From Acidobacteriota bacterium (lineage in GTDB: Bacteria; Acidobacteriota; Terriglobia; Terriglobales; Acidobacteriaceae), in assembly GCA_003224855.1 (NCBI GenBank), contig QHZY01000076.1:1-34180 (forward strand): a DNA stretch of 34,180 nucleotides, in the 5' to 3' direction. Position numbers and translations under genes: made by a program. Below are positions 8,695 to 16,516 of the stretch, piece after piece. The first letter of the stretch is position 1; each line of letters starts with the position of its first letter. The notes under the pieces were generated by a model. The model had not been told where the DNA came from and did no database searches. It saw only the letters and a program-made list of their open reading frames with translations.

Positions 8695-8711
8695 CCGAAG
8701 GACGATCATTC

Positions 8712-9656
8712 ATGTTGGACGAAGTTCTCCGCCAGATCGAACAGCGTGACCGCTTCGTGCTGACTTCGCACGCTCGTCCCGATGGCGACGCGGTAGGATC
8801 GGCGCTCGCCTGTGGAGAGATTCTGCGGCAGATGAACAAGCAGGTGGAGGTGGTGCTGCGGGATGGGGTACCCCGCATTTACCAGGCCCTTCCTTTTTCT
8901 GAAAACGTTGTTCACGCCGATCGGATCGACGGTCAATATGACGCTGCCATCATTCTGGAGTGCGACAGCATTCAACGCACCCGACTTACGGGCCTGGAAA
9001 ACCACTTTCTCATCAGTATCGATCATCATCTGAGCGGACGTCCTTTTGCGCATGTCAACTGGATCGATCCGCGCGCGGTAGCGACCGCGGAGATGATTTA
9101 CCGCCTGGCGCGAAAAGCGGGAGTGGAGATTTCAGCCGAAATCGCGACCTGCCTTTATACTGCGGTGCTGACCGACACCGGCTCTTTCATGTACGCGGGG
9201 ACCAACGAACATACCTTCGCGCTGGCCCGGGAACTTGTGCTGGCCGGGGCTGATCCCGCACGCTGCGCGCGCAGCATCTATTTTGGACACTCGACCGCGA
9301 AATTGCGGCTGCTCGGTGCCGCTCTCTCAGACCTTCATCGCGAGGGAGGCATTGCATGGATCGCGGTGACTCAGGCGGAGATGGAGACCTGCAAGGCCAA
9401 AGAGGAAGACTGCGAGGGACTGGTCAACTACGCTCTTTCGATTCATGACGTGGAGGTCGCGATTTTTCTTCGCGAAATGCCCGACCAGCGTTTTCGCGTC
9501 AGCCTGCGCAGCAAAGGCGAGGTGAACGTCGCCGAGATCGCGGAGCAACTTGGCGGTGGTGGACATCAATGTGCCAGCGGTTGTTCGATTCCTGGTCCGC
9601 TCGCCAACGCCGCCGAGTTGATTCTTTCGAAATTGCGTCCGGTATCGAAATCCTGA
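8712..9656 (+). CDS. nrnA: Bifunctional oligoribonuclease / pAp-phosphatase, DHH family (NrnA-like)
   Basis: DHH-family enzymes of this type degrade short RNA oligonucleotides and can dephosphorylate pAp, using two metal ions. Metal-binding motifs are visible in order: SHARPDGDAVGS (residues ~17-28), ILECDS (~77), DHH in ISIDHHLSG (~99-101) and DTGSFMY (~156). The DHHA1 substrate-binding domain ends in GGGGHQCASGC (~285), the normal signature. The 314-residue length is usual. Its place after rbfA is common in many bacteria, and the gene appears intact. Confidence 0.92.
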   Translation: MLDEVLRQIEQRDRFVLTSHARPDGDAVGSALACGEILRQMNKQVEVVLRDGVPRIYQALPFSENVVHADRIDGQYDAAIILECDSIQRTRLTGLENHFLISIDHHLSGRPFAHVNWIDPRAVATAEMIYRLARKAGVEISAEIATCLYTAVLTDTGSFMYAGTNEHTFALARELVLAGADPARCARSIYFGHSTAKLRLLGAALSDLHREGGIAWIAVTQAEMETCKAKEEDCEGLVNYALSIHDVEVAIFLREMPDQRFRVSLRSKGEVNVAEIAEQLGGGGHQCASGCSIPGPLANAAELILSKLRPVSKS

Positions 9657-9671
9657 CTTGGCTCCACAAAT

Positions 9672-9923
9672 ATGGAAATCACTCTTGCTCATCAAATCTG
9701 GTCGTTCGTCGGGGCGCTGCTGATTCTTGTTGCATACGTCGGACATCAGCTGAAATTCATGAACGCCCGGATGCCCGCATACAACATCCTGAACGCTGCG
9801 GGGTCGGCGGTGCTTGCCTACGTTGCGTTTCGCCCATTTCAGATCGGCTTTGTGGTGCTCGAAGTAGTGTGGGCGCTGATAAGTATCTATGCCCTGGTTA
9901 GGCCGGCTGCAAACGCGGAATGA
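9672..9923 (+). CDS. Small membrane protein, CBU_0592-like
   Basis: This 83-residue protein has three predicted membrane helices (about residues 7-24, 39-52 and 55-76) separated by short loops. The first loop contains HQLKFMNARMPAYNILNAAGS. The pattern resembles the small CBU_0592-type family, in which an early helix is followed by a 'YN-L-N--G' turn. No catalytic residue is evident and the function is unknown. It starts 15 nt after nrnA and ends 24 nt before the glycosyltransferase, so all three may be co-transcribed. Confidence 0.7.
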   Translation: MEITLAHQIWSFVGALLILVAYVGHQLKFMNARMPAYNILNAAGSAVLAYVAFRPFQIGFVVLEVVWALISIYALVRPAANAE

Positions 9924-9947
9924 GTTCTTGTTAGATATCGCTGATGC

Positions 9948-11501
9948 ATGGCTGATCGCTCCAGATCGCTGGTTGATTACCTTCTGCTCGCCGGGTTTTG
10001 CGGGTTCCTGTTCTTCTTCGGACTAAATTATTTTGGGCTAGTCGGGGCCGATGAACCCCGCTATGCACAGATCGCGCGCGAGATGCTGGTTCGGCATGAC
10101 TGGATCACTCCCACGCTCGGCGGCAAGCCCTGGCTGGAGAAGCCGGTGCTTTACTACTGGCAGGCGATGGTTGCCTATCGGGTCTTTGGAGTAAGCGATT
10201 GGGCAGCGCGATTGCCATCCGCGTTTGACGCCAGCCTGATGATAGTGACCGTCTACTTGTTCCTGCGAAAGTTTCGGCCGACGTTGGAATTGGATGGCGC
10301 CTTGATTACCGCATCCAGCGCCGGCGTGATTGGCTTTGCAAGGGCAGCCTCAACCGACATGCCGATCGCGTCGATGTTCACGATTGCTATGCTGTGCTGG
10401 TGGGCCTGGAATGAAAGCGCGCGAAAGCTGTACTTGGGCATGTTCTTCTTTTTCATTGCACTGGCAACACTGGCGAAGGGCCCGGTTGCGGTTGCGCTTG
10501 CAGTAATCATTCTGACTTGCCATGCGCTTGCGGTCAGAGATTACTCGCTGATTCGCAGAACACTGTGGGTCCCGGGAGTAATGCTGTACTGCGCGATAGC
10601 CTTGCCCTGGTTCGTTCTCGTGCAAATCAGGAATCCCGAATTCTTTCAGATTTTTATTCTCGAACACAATCTGGCTCGCTTCGGCACAAATCTCTATCAC
10701 CACATGCAGCCGTTCTGGTACTACATCCCGGTAATGTTGCTGGCGTTATTGCCGTGGACAGTGCTGGTGATATGGGCAATTTCGAAATACTCCCGTAGCT
10801 GGCAAAGAACACCGGAACTGAGTTTGTTTTTGCTTATCTGGTTTTTAGCCCCGATGGTTCTGTTTTCGATTTCACGTTCCAAGCTGCCAGGATACATTTT
10901 GCCCGCGCTTCCTGCGGGGACGCTGTTTCTGATAGAGCAGATGACTCGCGCCAAAGAAGGTTTTCGCCATTGGGTGCTCGCTGTGCACTCCGCATTTGCT
11001 GCGCTGCTGCTTGCACCGGCAATGCTGTTGCCTTATTTACTCCTCACGCATCATTTTCCGGGTTCAGCAATACTGGCCGCCGCGATCAGCGCAGTTCTCG
11101 CGATTGCAATCTTTGTCACCGTGAAGAACAGGCCGGGATTGTCCATTGTGCGTTTTGTAACGCTGATTCCGGTTGTGCTTTCGGTGGCAGCTATTTTGAA
11201 ACTAGGCGCGCCGGCGCTGGATGAGACACTCTCTGCTCGTCCGGTTGCGGCCATGATTTCACGACTGCAGGCCGATGCGCTGCCCATTGTGGTCAGCGGA
11301 GTTTCGCGTGAAACGGAGTATGGGCTGCACTTTTATCGCAACACGCAGGTCTACCGGTATGAACGCGGGGAGCAGCCTTCGGGAGAGCATATGCTGATCG
11401 CGCCGTCAGGCGTTCAGCCCCAAAGTGGCGGCCGCCGCATTTTGCATCTGGCGAGTCTTCCTGCTCACAGCATTGACTATTACTGGGTGGCGGGAAAGTA
11501 A
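9948..11501 (+). CDS. GT-C glycosyltransferase, GT39/ArnT-like membrane protein
   Basis: This 517-residue multi-pass protein has about 11-12 hydrophobic helices. The first large periplasmic loop has GADEPRYAQIAREMLVRHDW and GGKPWLEKPVLYYWQ. The acidic ADEPRY motif is where ArnT/PMT-type enzymes hold the catalytic Asp and metal, and the KPWLEKP segment is typical of the ArnT-like branch. Such enzymes move a sugar from a polyprenyl-phosphate carrier to lipid A, protein or another cell-envelope acceptor on the outer face of the inner membrane. The acceptor cannot be told from sequence. The start is the ATG 24 nt after the upstream gene. No truncation is seen. Confidence 0.85.
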   Translation: MADRSRSLVDYLLLAGFCGFLFFFGLNYFGLVGADEPRYAQIAREMLVRHDWITPTLGGKPWLEKPVLYYWQAMVAYRVFGVSDWAARLPSAFDASLMIVTVYLFLRKFRPTLELDGALITASSAGVIGFARAASTDMPIASMFTIAMLCWWAWNESARKLYLGMFFFFIALATLAKGPVAVALAVIILTCHALAVRDYSLIRRTLWVPGVMLYCAIALPWFVLVQIRNPEFFQIFILEHNLARFGTNLYHHMQPFWYYIPVMLLALLPWTVLVIWAISKYSRSWQRTPELSLFLLIWFLAPMVLFSISRSKLPGYILPALPAGTLFLIEQMTRAKEGFRHWVLAVHSAFAALLLAPAMLLPYLLLTHHFPGSAILAAAISAVLAIAIFVTVKNRPGLSIVRFVTLIPVVLSVAAILKLGAPALDETLSARPVAAMISRLQADALPIVVSGVSRETEYGLHFYRNTQVYRYERGEQPSGEHMLIAPSGVQPQSGGRRILHLASLPAHSIDYYWVAGK

Positions 11502-11521
11502 TTGATTTCCCGAAATCACGA

Positions 11522-11548
11522 GTGCGGGGACAGGTATGTCCGCCCCAC
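11522..11548. repeat. Imperfect hairpin between convergent genes
   Basis: The inner stem GGACA/TGTCC closes a GGTA loop and extends outward through GG/CC and GTG/CAC, with one bulge and one mismatch. It lies between the ends of the GT39 gene and the convergent 11564-12157 gene. There is no T-run on either strand, so a Rho-independent terminator is not proven; it may be a dispersed intergenic hairpin. Confidence 0.4.
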
Positions 11549-11563
11549 ACAGCGGGGCCGAAT

Positions 11564-12157
11564 TCAGTGGACTTTCTGCAGTCTCGAGATCAGCTTCTGG
11601 GCGAAATTTTCGTCTGATTCCGACCACAACAGGCGTGTACCGATCCCGGCATTCTTTTCGACCTTACTCGTAAACTCCACCAGCATCTGTACGTTTGCGC
11701 GGACGCGTTGCTCAGTTTCGATGGTCAACTGCAAAGCCTCCTGAAGGAAAGGCGAGTCCAGTCCGAAATCAACCTGGATATTTCCTTCCTGTTCGGTCGC
11801 GCCTTCATCAAACTCTGAACCGTGTACCAGGAATTGCACAGCCGACGGTTGCAGGAGCCATTTCCCGCTGGCGTGATCGAATTTCCAGAGGTCCCAGAAC
11901 GCTTCGAATGCGTATGCGTAATCGTCGTGCAGCAGATCAGCCGCGATCAGCACAGCTTCTTCGGGGCGAATACCAGGATTGAAGCGTTGCTCCAGAATAG
12001 TCGGCTCAATCCAGTTGACGGGGTGAACTGCAACTTCAGAAATCCCGGGCGCGTTGGCCGAGAAAGGGAATTGCCGCATCACCGCGAGCGCATGGGGAAG
12101 CATGTCGTCAATTTCGAAGTCACGAAACCAGAGGCTGAGATAAAGAGAATCGGCCAT
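11564..12157 (-). CDS. Conserved hypothetical protein (197 aa)
   Basis: This soluble 197-residue protein starts at an ATG (MADSLYLSLWFRDFEIDDML) and has no signal peptide or membrane helix. It is acidic and rich in aromatic residues. It alternates short strands with helices: VAVHPVNWIEP, a helical FEAFWDLWKFD, then QPSAVQFLVHGSEFDEGATEQEGNIQVDFGLDSPF in two runs, and a helical C-terminus ending in ISRLQKVH. Codon use and frame purity are like those of the neighbours. I do not recognise the family. It is convergent with the glycosyltransferase and divergent from tRNA-Glu, so context gives no functional hint. Confidence 0.72.
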   Translation of the reverse strand: MADSLYLSLWFRDFEIDDMLPHALAVMRQFPFSANAPGISEVAVHPVNWIEPTILEQRFNPGIRPEEAVLIAADLLHDDYAYAFEAFWDLWKFDHASGKWLLQPSAVQFLVHGSEFDEGATEQEGNIQVDFGLDSPFLQEALQLTIETEQRVRANVQMLVEFTSKVEKNAGIGTRLLWSESDENFAQKLISRLQKVH

Positions 12158-12226
12158 GCCTGTTTAGACGACCAAACACCGACAAAAGACGCAGTCGTTG
12201 GCGAACCTTCTCAGCGGCACGTACCT

Positions 12227-12255
12227 TTGACACTCGAAAAACGCGCTGTTACCAT
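12227..12255 (+). promoter_or_regulatory. Promoter of tRNA-Glu
   Basis: A consensus TTGACA (12227-12232) is separated by 17 bases from TACCAT (12250-12255). Predicted initiation is about 12262, some 27 nt before the tRNA 5' end, as expected for a stable-RNA promoter. Confidence 0.7.
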
Positions 12256-12288
12256 CGAGCTCAGGCTATCTCTGCGCCATTCTCTTTG

Positions 12289-12366
12289 GTCCCCGTCGTC
12301 TAGCCTGGCCTAGGACATCGCCCTTTCACGGCGGTAACACGGGTTCAAATCCCGTCGGGGACGCCA
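12289..12366 (+). tRNA. tRNA-Glu (anticodon UUC), CCA encoded
   Basis: The acceptor stem GTCCCCG (12289-12295) pairs fully with CGGGGAC (12356-12362). The anticodon stem-loop CGCC-CTTTCAC-GGCG holds UUC, flanked by C32-U33 and A37. The T arm ACGGG-TTCAAAT-CCCGT is perfect (12339-12355). The discriminator G is followed by an encoded CCA (12364-12366). The D arm is GTCTAGCCTGGCCTAGGAC, as usual for tRNA-Glu. It is a single gene with its own promoter. Confidence 0.97.
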
Positions 12367-12534
12367 AATCTTTCAGCAGCTTACTGTCATTTGCCAATTT
12401 CGGGGTGGGAAGACTCTGCGGACACAAGTGTTCCACAAGGCTTTGCCTTGGTTACGGCCTGAGCTGACAAAAAGGGTTTAGTAATCTCGCCCTGAGGGTA
12501 ATTGCCCAGCAAAGGCCGAATATGAAGTCGTGCC

Positions 12535-13383
12535 TCAGGAGCTGGAAGCAGCCTGGCCTCGGACTTTGGAGTTGCCAGCGGGCTGTTCGCCAGAGGCAGA
12601 TGCTTGGGATTTTGCGAAGATATTGTAGAGGTGCTGAGCGAGTGCCTCAATGGTGTCGGGTTTCAGCAATAGGTCTGGCAAGCCGAGACTGCGGACTTTT
12701 TCGTTGTCGGCAGGATGGATGTATCCGGAGGCAATCAGGATGGGCATGCCAGGCCGGATTTGCAGAACCTCCCGCGCCAGATCGATACCTGACATCTGGG
12801 GCATGGAGAGATCGCTCACCACTACGTCAAAGTCATTCGGCGCCGACCTGAAACTCTCGAGGGCTGCCTTTGGCTGAGTGCAACCCGTCACTTTGTACCC
12901 GACTTTTGTTAACATGCGCGTCATCAGGAATACCAGCGGCTCCTCGTCATCAACGTAGAGAACCCTTTCCCCGTGACCCTGAAGTTGGCTTGAGCTCGGC
13001 TGCGGCGTGGTTTCCTGTCGAGCGCCTTGCGCCGCGGGCAGGTACAAGTGAAAGACGGCGCTGATGCGCCGTGCGTCCTTGCGAATCCGCCCGAGTACTC
13101 CCTCCCACTTACCGTCGCGGAGAGCGGCCTCCATGACGGCGCGCGGCTTTCCCGCTGCGACGTCCTCCGGGATATGCAAAATCTCGGAATTGAGTTTCCC
13201 GACAACCTCCTCCGCATCGTAGCCATACATGCGGCGGGCGCCTTCGTTCCATAACAGAATCTTCCCATCCAGATCCTTGCCGATGACCGAGTATTCGGTA
13301 GAGGATTCGAGAATATTGCTTACGAATTCAACCGCTTGCTGCGTGCTGGCAAGGATAGAACTGTCGAAGAGTCCCGGTTTCAT
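12535..13383 (-). CDS. PAS domain - receiver domain protein; remnant of a hybrid histidine kinase without its kinase core
   Basis: From ATG 13383 there is a PAS domain (residues ~20-108, with YSVIGKDLDGKILLWNEGARRMYGY). A receiver domain follows (~139-258), with the acidic pair in LYVDDE (Asp145/146), the phosphoacceptor Asp191 in VVSDLSMPQMSG and the conserved Lys241 in LLLKPD. Between them, the text FHLYLPAAQG (111-120) is the characteristic last strand of a HATPase_c domain (family pattern G-TFxLYLP). PAS, HATPase end and receiver in that order is the layout of a hybrid sensor kinase from which HisKA and nearly all of HATPase_c (roughly 280 residues by family standard) are absent. The join at residue ~109 (about 13058) is in frame. 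As it stands the protein cannot autophosphorylate. It may be a true degenerate regulator or a collapsed assembly; see findings. Confidence 0.82.
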   Translation of the reverse strand: MKPGLFDSSILASTQQAVEFVSNILESSTEYSVIGKDLDGKILLWNEGARRMYGYDAEEVVGKLNSEILHIPEDVAAGKPRAVMEAALRDGKWEGVLGRIRKDARRISAVFHLYLPAAQGARQETTPQPSSSQLQGHGERVLYVDDEEPLVFLMTRMLTKVGYKVTGCTQPKAALESFRSAPNDFDVVVSDLSMPQMSGIDLAREVLQIRPGMPILIASGYIHPADNEKVRSLGLPDLLLKPDTIEALAQHLYNIFAKSQASASGEQPAGNSKVRGQAASSS

Positions 13384-13906
13384 TGCGGCCTCGTGTCAGA
13401 CAGTAGCCCGTCAATGGGGTAACAAAAGCAGTCAGCCGTCATCCCACACCCCCACTGCCATCGTCCGCGCAAAAAATATCACTGTCACGGGCGCACTGGG
13501 AGGATCGCTAAACGAAAGGACGAACTATCTCCTGTTTCTGCAACCCATTCCGATTCGGGAGGGGAGACGTTAAATCAGCCTGAGAAATTGTCGCCAATGA
13601 CTGCCGGCCAGATGGGTTGGTGACGGATATCCAATCACCGGTGGCCGCGCGTGGCTGTGCACCCGGCACCGCGTCTGTCAGGGTTGCGATAGCGCGGCCT
13701 TCATCCGTACTCGGGCATGGTCCGTTGTTTAGCACTTCTACCTTAGGCGGGACACGGTGACTGGCTACGTCCTGCGCTGCAGTAGAGTTTGGAGCCCGGG
13801 GCGCGGGCGCCGGTGGGTTGCAGAGAAAGTCCGCGGAGCGATTCGTGACGAAGCTGCGTGATTCCTGGTGATTCTGAACTGAGGCGCGCACGAGCGCGCC
13901 TTTTTC
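13384..13906. other. Intergenic region with an orphan plus-strand terminator
   Basis: The PAS/receiver gene starts leftward at 13383 and the repeat-protein frame opens rightward at 13907. Between them I see no frame with family resemblance. A minus-strand frame (13508-13891) would have to start with GTG inside the terminator stem and is compositionally odd. The terminator at 13883-13905 points rightward but has no recognised gene before it, so an unrecognised short transcript or a lost gene is possible. Confidence 0.5.
13883..13905 (+). terminator. Rho-independent terminator (orphan)
   Basis: The perfect 7-bp stem GGCGCGC/GCGCGCC closes a 4-nt loop (ACGA) and is followed by TTTTT. Only the plus strand has the U-tract, so the transcript it ends must come from 13384-13882, where no gene is recognised. 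Confidence 0.85.
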
Positions 13907-14623
13907 ATGAGCTGTGCTACATTAAGCCTAGCCGTGCCGGACAGTCCTGAGATCAACCTGCTTTTGCCAGAGGGCACTACTCGTCCTCTCTGGAAGAGGC
14001 TGGCGTTTAATCTTAAAGAGTCGCTGTTTCCGGAAAAACTCCCGCCCCTTCAAATCACCTCTCGCCCGGTTGCGGTAGGAATGCTGCTTGGGGATTACGT
14101 GAGCCTGCCCTGGTACCGCACCGTATTCACCAACCTGGGCAACGTGATCAATCCGGAGAACCTGCCGGCTTTGGAGTTGCAGTCTCGCCCGGTGGATGTC
14201 GGCGAACTGATTGGTGATCAACTGAGCCACGGATGGTGGAGTTCTCTGCTTCGCAACCTCGCCGACCGCGTATCACCCGAGCGCATGCCCGCTCTAGAAG
14301 TCAGCGCTGCTCCAGCCGATGCTGCGCTTTATTCCGCAGATATGCAGATCATGCGCTGGTCGTCGTTGATTGCCTTGCCCAAATCGGCTGCGGCGCGCCC
14401 AGCCGTAATTCTGCCGGTGCGGCATTCGCCTGCGGTTCGGGTTGCGCCCCAGTTTGCCATGGGCGGAAACACGGAGTTCGGTTCGACCAGCACTCCGGCC
14501 TCCCAGGAGCATGGGAAATTGAAAACCAAAATTTCTCGCTCACGGGTGCGTGAAACTGTTTTCATCGCAGTGGCAGTGGTCGAGGGTATTTATCTTGTCG
14601 GCTCGATGTTCGGGCTGCTTTAA
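13907..14623 (+). CDS. Three-repeat protein with C-terminal membrane anchor, function unknown
   Basis: The protein has 238 residues (229 if it starts at the in-frame GTG 13934, which is plausible because the ATG at 13907 abuts a terminator T-tract and has no ribosome-binding site). Three tandem units of about 40 residues are visible: ~27-66, ~68-107 and ~109-148. Each has an aromatic W/Y cluster, a xxNLxxxxxPExLPxL core and, in the first two, SRPVxVGxLxGD. The third unit is degenerate after the core (VSAAPADAA). A Pro/Ala-rich linker follows (~150-210), then a basic stretch and one hydrophobic helice at the very C-terminus (VFIAVAVVEGIYLVGSMFGLL, ~218-238). The unit resembles the short 'xLPPLxLTSKPVPV' segment I associate with the N-termini of acidobacterial TonB-type proteins; this is recollection, not a search. 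lpxD follows 47 nt downstream. Confidence 0.7.
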   Translation: MSCATLSLAVPDSPEINLLLPEGTTRPLWKRLAFNLKESLFPEKLPPLQITSRPVAVGMLLGDYVSLPWYRTVFTNLGNVINPENLPALELQSRPVDVGELIGDQLSHGWWSSLLRNLADRVSPERMPALEVSAAPADAALYSADMQIMRWSSLIALPKSAAARPAVILPVRHSPAVRVAPQFAMGGNTEFGSTSTPASQEHGKLKTKISRSRVRETVFIAVAVVEGIYLVGSMFGLL

Positions 14624-14670
14624 ATCTGCTATTTCTCTGGCTCTCTTTTACAATCTGACCGCACAACGCT

Positions 14671-15678
14671 ATGAAGCTCTCTGAGGTTGCAGCCGCGCTC
14701 GGCTTGCGGCTTGAATCCGGCTCGCCTGATCCCGCGATAACCGGCGTGGCCGGGATCGAAAGCGCCGGGCCGGGCCAGCTCACGTTTGTGGCTAATCCTA
14801 AGTATGCCGCGGCTGCGCGAAAGACCAGCGCGGCGGCGGTGATTGTTGCGAGTGACTTTCCTCCGATTTCAACACCGGTGATGCGCTCGCAAAATCCTTA
14901 TCTATCATTCGCCCGCGCCATTGAGCTCTTTTACAAGTCGCCGGTGTATTCGCCGGAAGTCCATGCCACAGCCGTGATCCATCCCTCGGCAAAAATCGGA
15001 CGCAAACCGCACATCGGGCCCTACGTTGTCATCGGGCAGGATGTCGAAATTGGTGACCATGCTGTGTTACTGGCCCACGTTGTGATCTACCGTGGCGCGC
15101 GCATCGGACATGGTTTTTTCGCTCACGCGCACTCGGTCGTGCGCGAAGATTGCCGGATTGGAAACGCCGTTATCCTTCAGAACGGAGTAGTGGTCGGTGG
15201 CGACGGCTTCGGTTTTGCCAAGAACGAATCTGGTGAGTGGCACAAAATCGTGCAGTCCGGCGCCGCCATTATTGAAGACAACGTTGAAATTCAGGCTAAT
15301 GCATGCATCGATCGGGCCAGCGTGGGCGAAACCCGCATTGGGCGAGGCTCGAAGATCGACAACCTGGTGCAGGTTGGACATGGATCAAGAGTCGGAGAGC
15401 ACACCCTTCTATGCGCGCAAGCGGGTCTCGCCGGATCGACTGATGTGGGAAACAACGTGATTCTCGCCGGGCAAGTCGGCGTGGCCGGACATTGCAAGAT
15501 CGGCGACGGCGTCATTGCTACCGCGCAAAGCGGAATTCCGAATGATGTTCCCGCGGGCGCGGTGGTCAGCGGTTATCCGGCGATCGATAACAAATTGTGG
15601 CTGCGCTGCTCAGCAATCTTCAACAAATTGCCCGACCTGGCAAAAGCACTGCGGATTCGAACCCGCCGTGAAAGCTGA
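14671..15678 (+). CDS. lpxD: UDP-3-O-(3-hydroxyacyl)glucosamine N-acyltransferase LpxD
   Basis: LpxD adds the second (N-linked) hydroxyacyl chain from acyl-ACP in lipid A synthesis, acting in the cytosol as a trimer. The 335-residue protein has the N-terminal uridine-binding domain (~1-95) and a long left-handed beta-helix of hexapeptide repeats (~100-300, e.g. IGRKPHIGPYVVIGQDVEIG). It ends with a short helical extension (LWLRCSAIFNKLPDLAKAL). The catalytic His is His237 in VQVGHG, at the same place as E. coli His239; VGGDGFGFA is also typical. It is read on its own: no lpxA, lpxB or fabZ neighbour is present. A weak -10-like TACAAT (14649-14654) lies just upstream. Confidence 0.95.
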   Translation: MKLSEVAAALGLRLESGSPDPAITGVAGIESAGPGQLTFVANPKYAAAARKTSAAAVIVASDFPPISTPVMRSQNPYLSFARAIELFYKSPVYSPEVHATAVIHPSAKIGRKPHIGPYVVIGQDVEIGDHAVLLAHVVIYRGARIGHGFFAHAHSVVREDCRIGNAVILQNGVVVGGDGFGFAKNESGEWHKIVQSGAAIIEDNVEIQANACIDRASVGETRIGRGSKIDNLVQVGHGSRVGEHTLLCAQAGLAGSTDVGNNVILAGQVGVAGHCKIGDGVIATAQSGIPNDVPAGAVVSGYPAIDNKLWLRCSAIFNKLPDLAKALRIRTRRES

Positions 15679-15799
15679 TCACGCTTACAATTTTCAAAAT
15701 CTCGACACTGGTAAAGCGAGAAAGGGAATTCGATATTTATAATCGGCAAAAACCGTACTTACAGTGACAAGAAGCATGCTAACAAAATCAGGCGGCACT

Positions 15800-16516
15800 T
15801 CACGCGCTCGCCTGCTGGTACTTCGGCTCGAGGCCACTGTCGATCACTCGTCTCACTCGCTCCATCAGGCAATCGCGATTGCCAAATTCGGCCGGCCATA
15901 TGGGATCATGAAAAATTACCTTGACCACTCCTTGCCGGATGGCAAATCGTCCTTTCGGCATCACGTAGTGCGTGCCTGCGATGGTCATCGGGACTACCGG
16001 AACTCCTGTTTCCACGGCCAGATAGAATGGCCCCTTTTTGAACGGCAGCAGCTTGCCGTTGAACGAGCGATGGCCTTCCACATAAATCAGCATGTTGATC
16101 TTTTTCCCGATGACTTCGGCGGCTGCGCGCACTGCTGCGATGCCGGCCTCGCGATTTCCACGATCCACCGGGACCAGCGACCCGATGCGCATAGTCTGGC
16201 CAAGCAGAGGAACCTTGAACAGTTCTTTCTTCACCATCACGGAGGTACGGCGCGGAATCAGTGGAAGCATAATCGGCGGATCGAGATTCGAAACATGGTT
16301 TGACATAAAGATATAAGCGCGGTCTGGGTCGAGCTTTTCCAGGCCTTCCACCTGCACCTTCACTCCGGTCAGGCGCACCCCGGCAAACGCGCCCCACATT
16401 GAAATGCGATAAAGAAAGTTGATGTTGCCGGTGAGAAATGTCCAGGGAAAACCAAGCAGAGCAGCAACCGGCAGCAGAAGCGCCCAGAAGCCCAGCATGA
16501 CGAGGGTGCGGATCAC
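15800..16516 (-). CDS. plsC: 1-acyl-sn-glycerol-3-phosphate acyltransferase (PlsC family)
   Basis: PlsC transfers a second acyl chain to lysophosphatidic acid at the inner membrane. The HX4D motif is NHVSNLD (His74...Asp79). The later blocks are PVDRGNREAG, the EGHRSFNGKLLPFKKGPF segment (family EGTRS, with His instead of Thr here) and VPVVPMTIAGT. An N-terminal membrane helix (~7-25) fits. I chose GTG 16516 as start because GGAGGG lies 9 nt upstream and because it overlaps the TGA of the upstream M61 gene by 4 nt (GTGA), a common coupled arrangement. A TTG at 16543 would add 9 residues without a ribosome-binding site. It is the last gene of the minus-strand cluster. Confidence 0.9.
   Translation of the reverse strand: MIRTLVMLGFWALLLPVAALLGFPWTFLTGNINFLYRISMWGAFAGVRLTGVKVQVEGLEKLDPDRAYIFMSNHVSNLDPPIMLPLIPRRTSVMVKKELFKVPLLGQTMRIGSLVPVDRGNREAGIAAVRAAAEVIGKKINMLIYVEGHRSFNGKLLPFKKGPFYLAVETGVPVVPMTIAGTHYVMPKGRFAIRQGVVKVIFHDPIWPAEFGNRDCLMERVRRVIDSGLEPKYQQASA

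Noticed and set aside
12436-12450. Hairpin CAAGGC-TTT-GCCTTG downstream of tRNA-Glu
   Set aside because: Six base pairs without a following T-run, so not convincing as a terminator; the distance from the tRNA is about 70 nt.
13508-13891. Minus-strand 127-codon frame between the PAS/receiver gene and the repeat protein
   Set aside because: It would start with GTG inside the terminator stem, lacks a ribosome-binding site and has no protein-like pattern.
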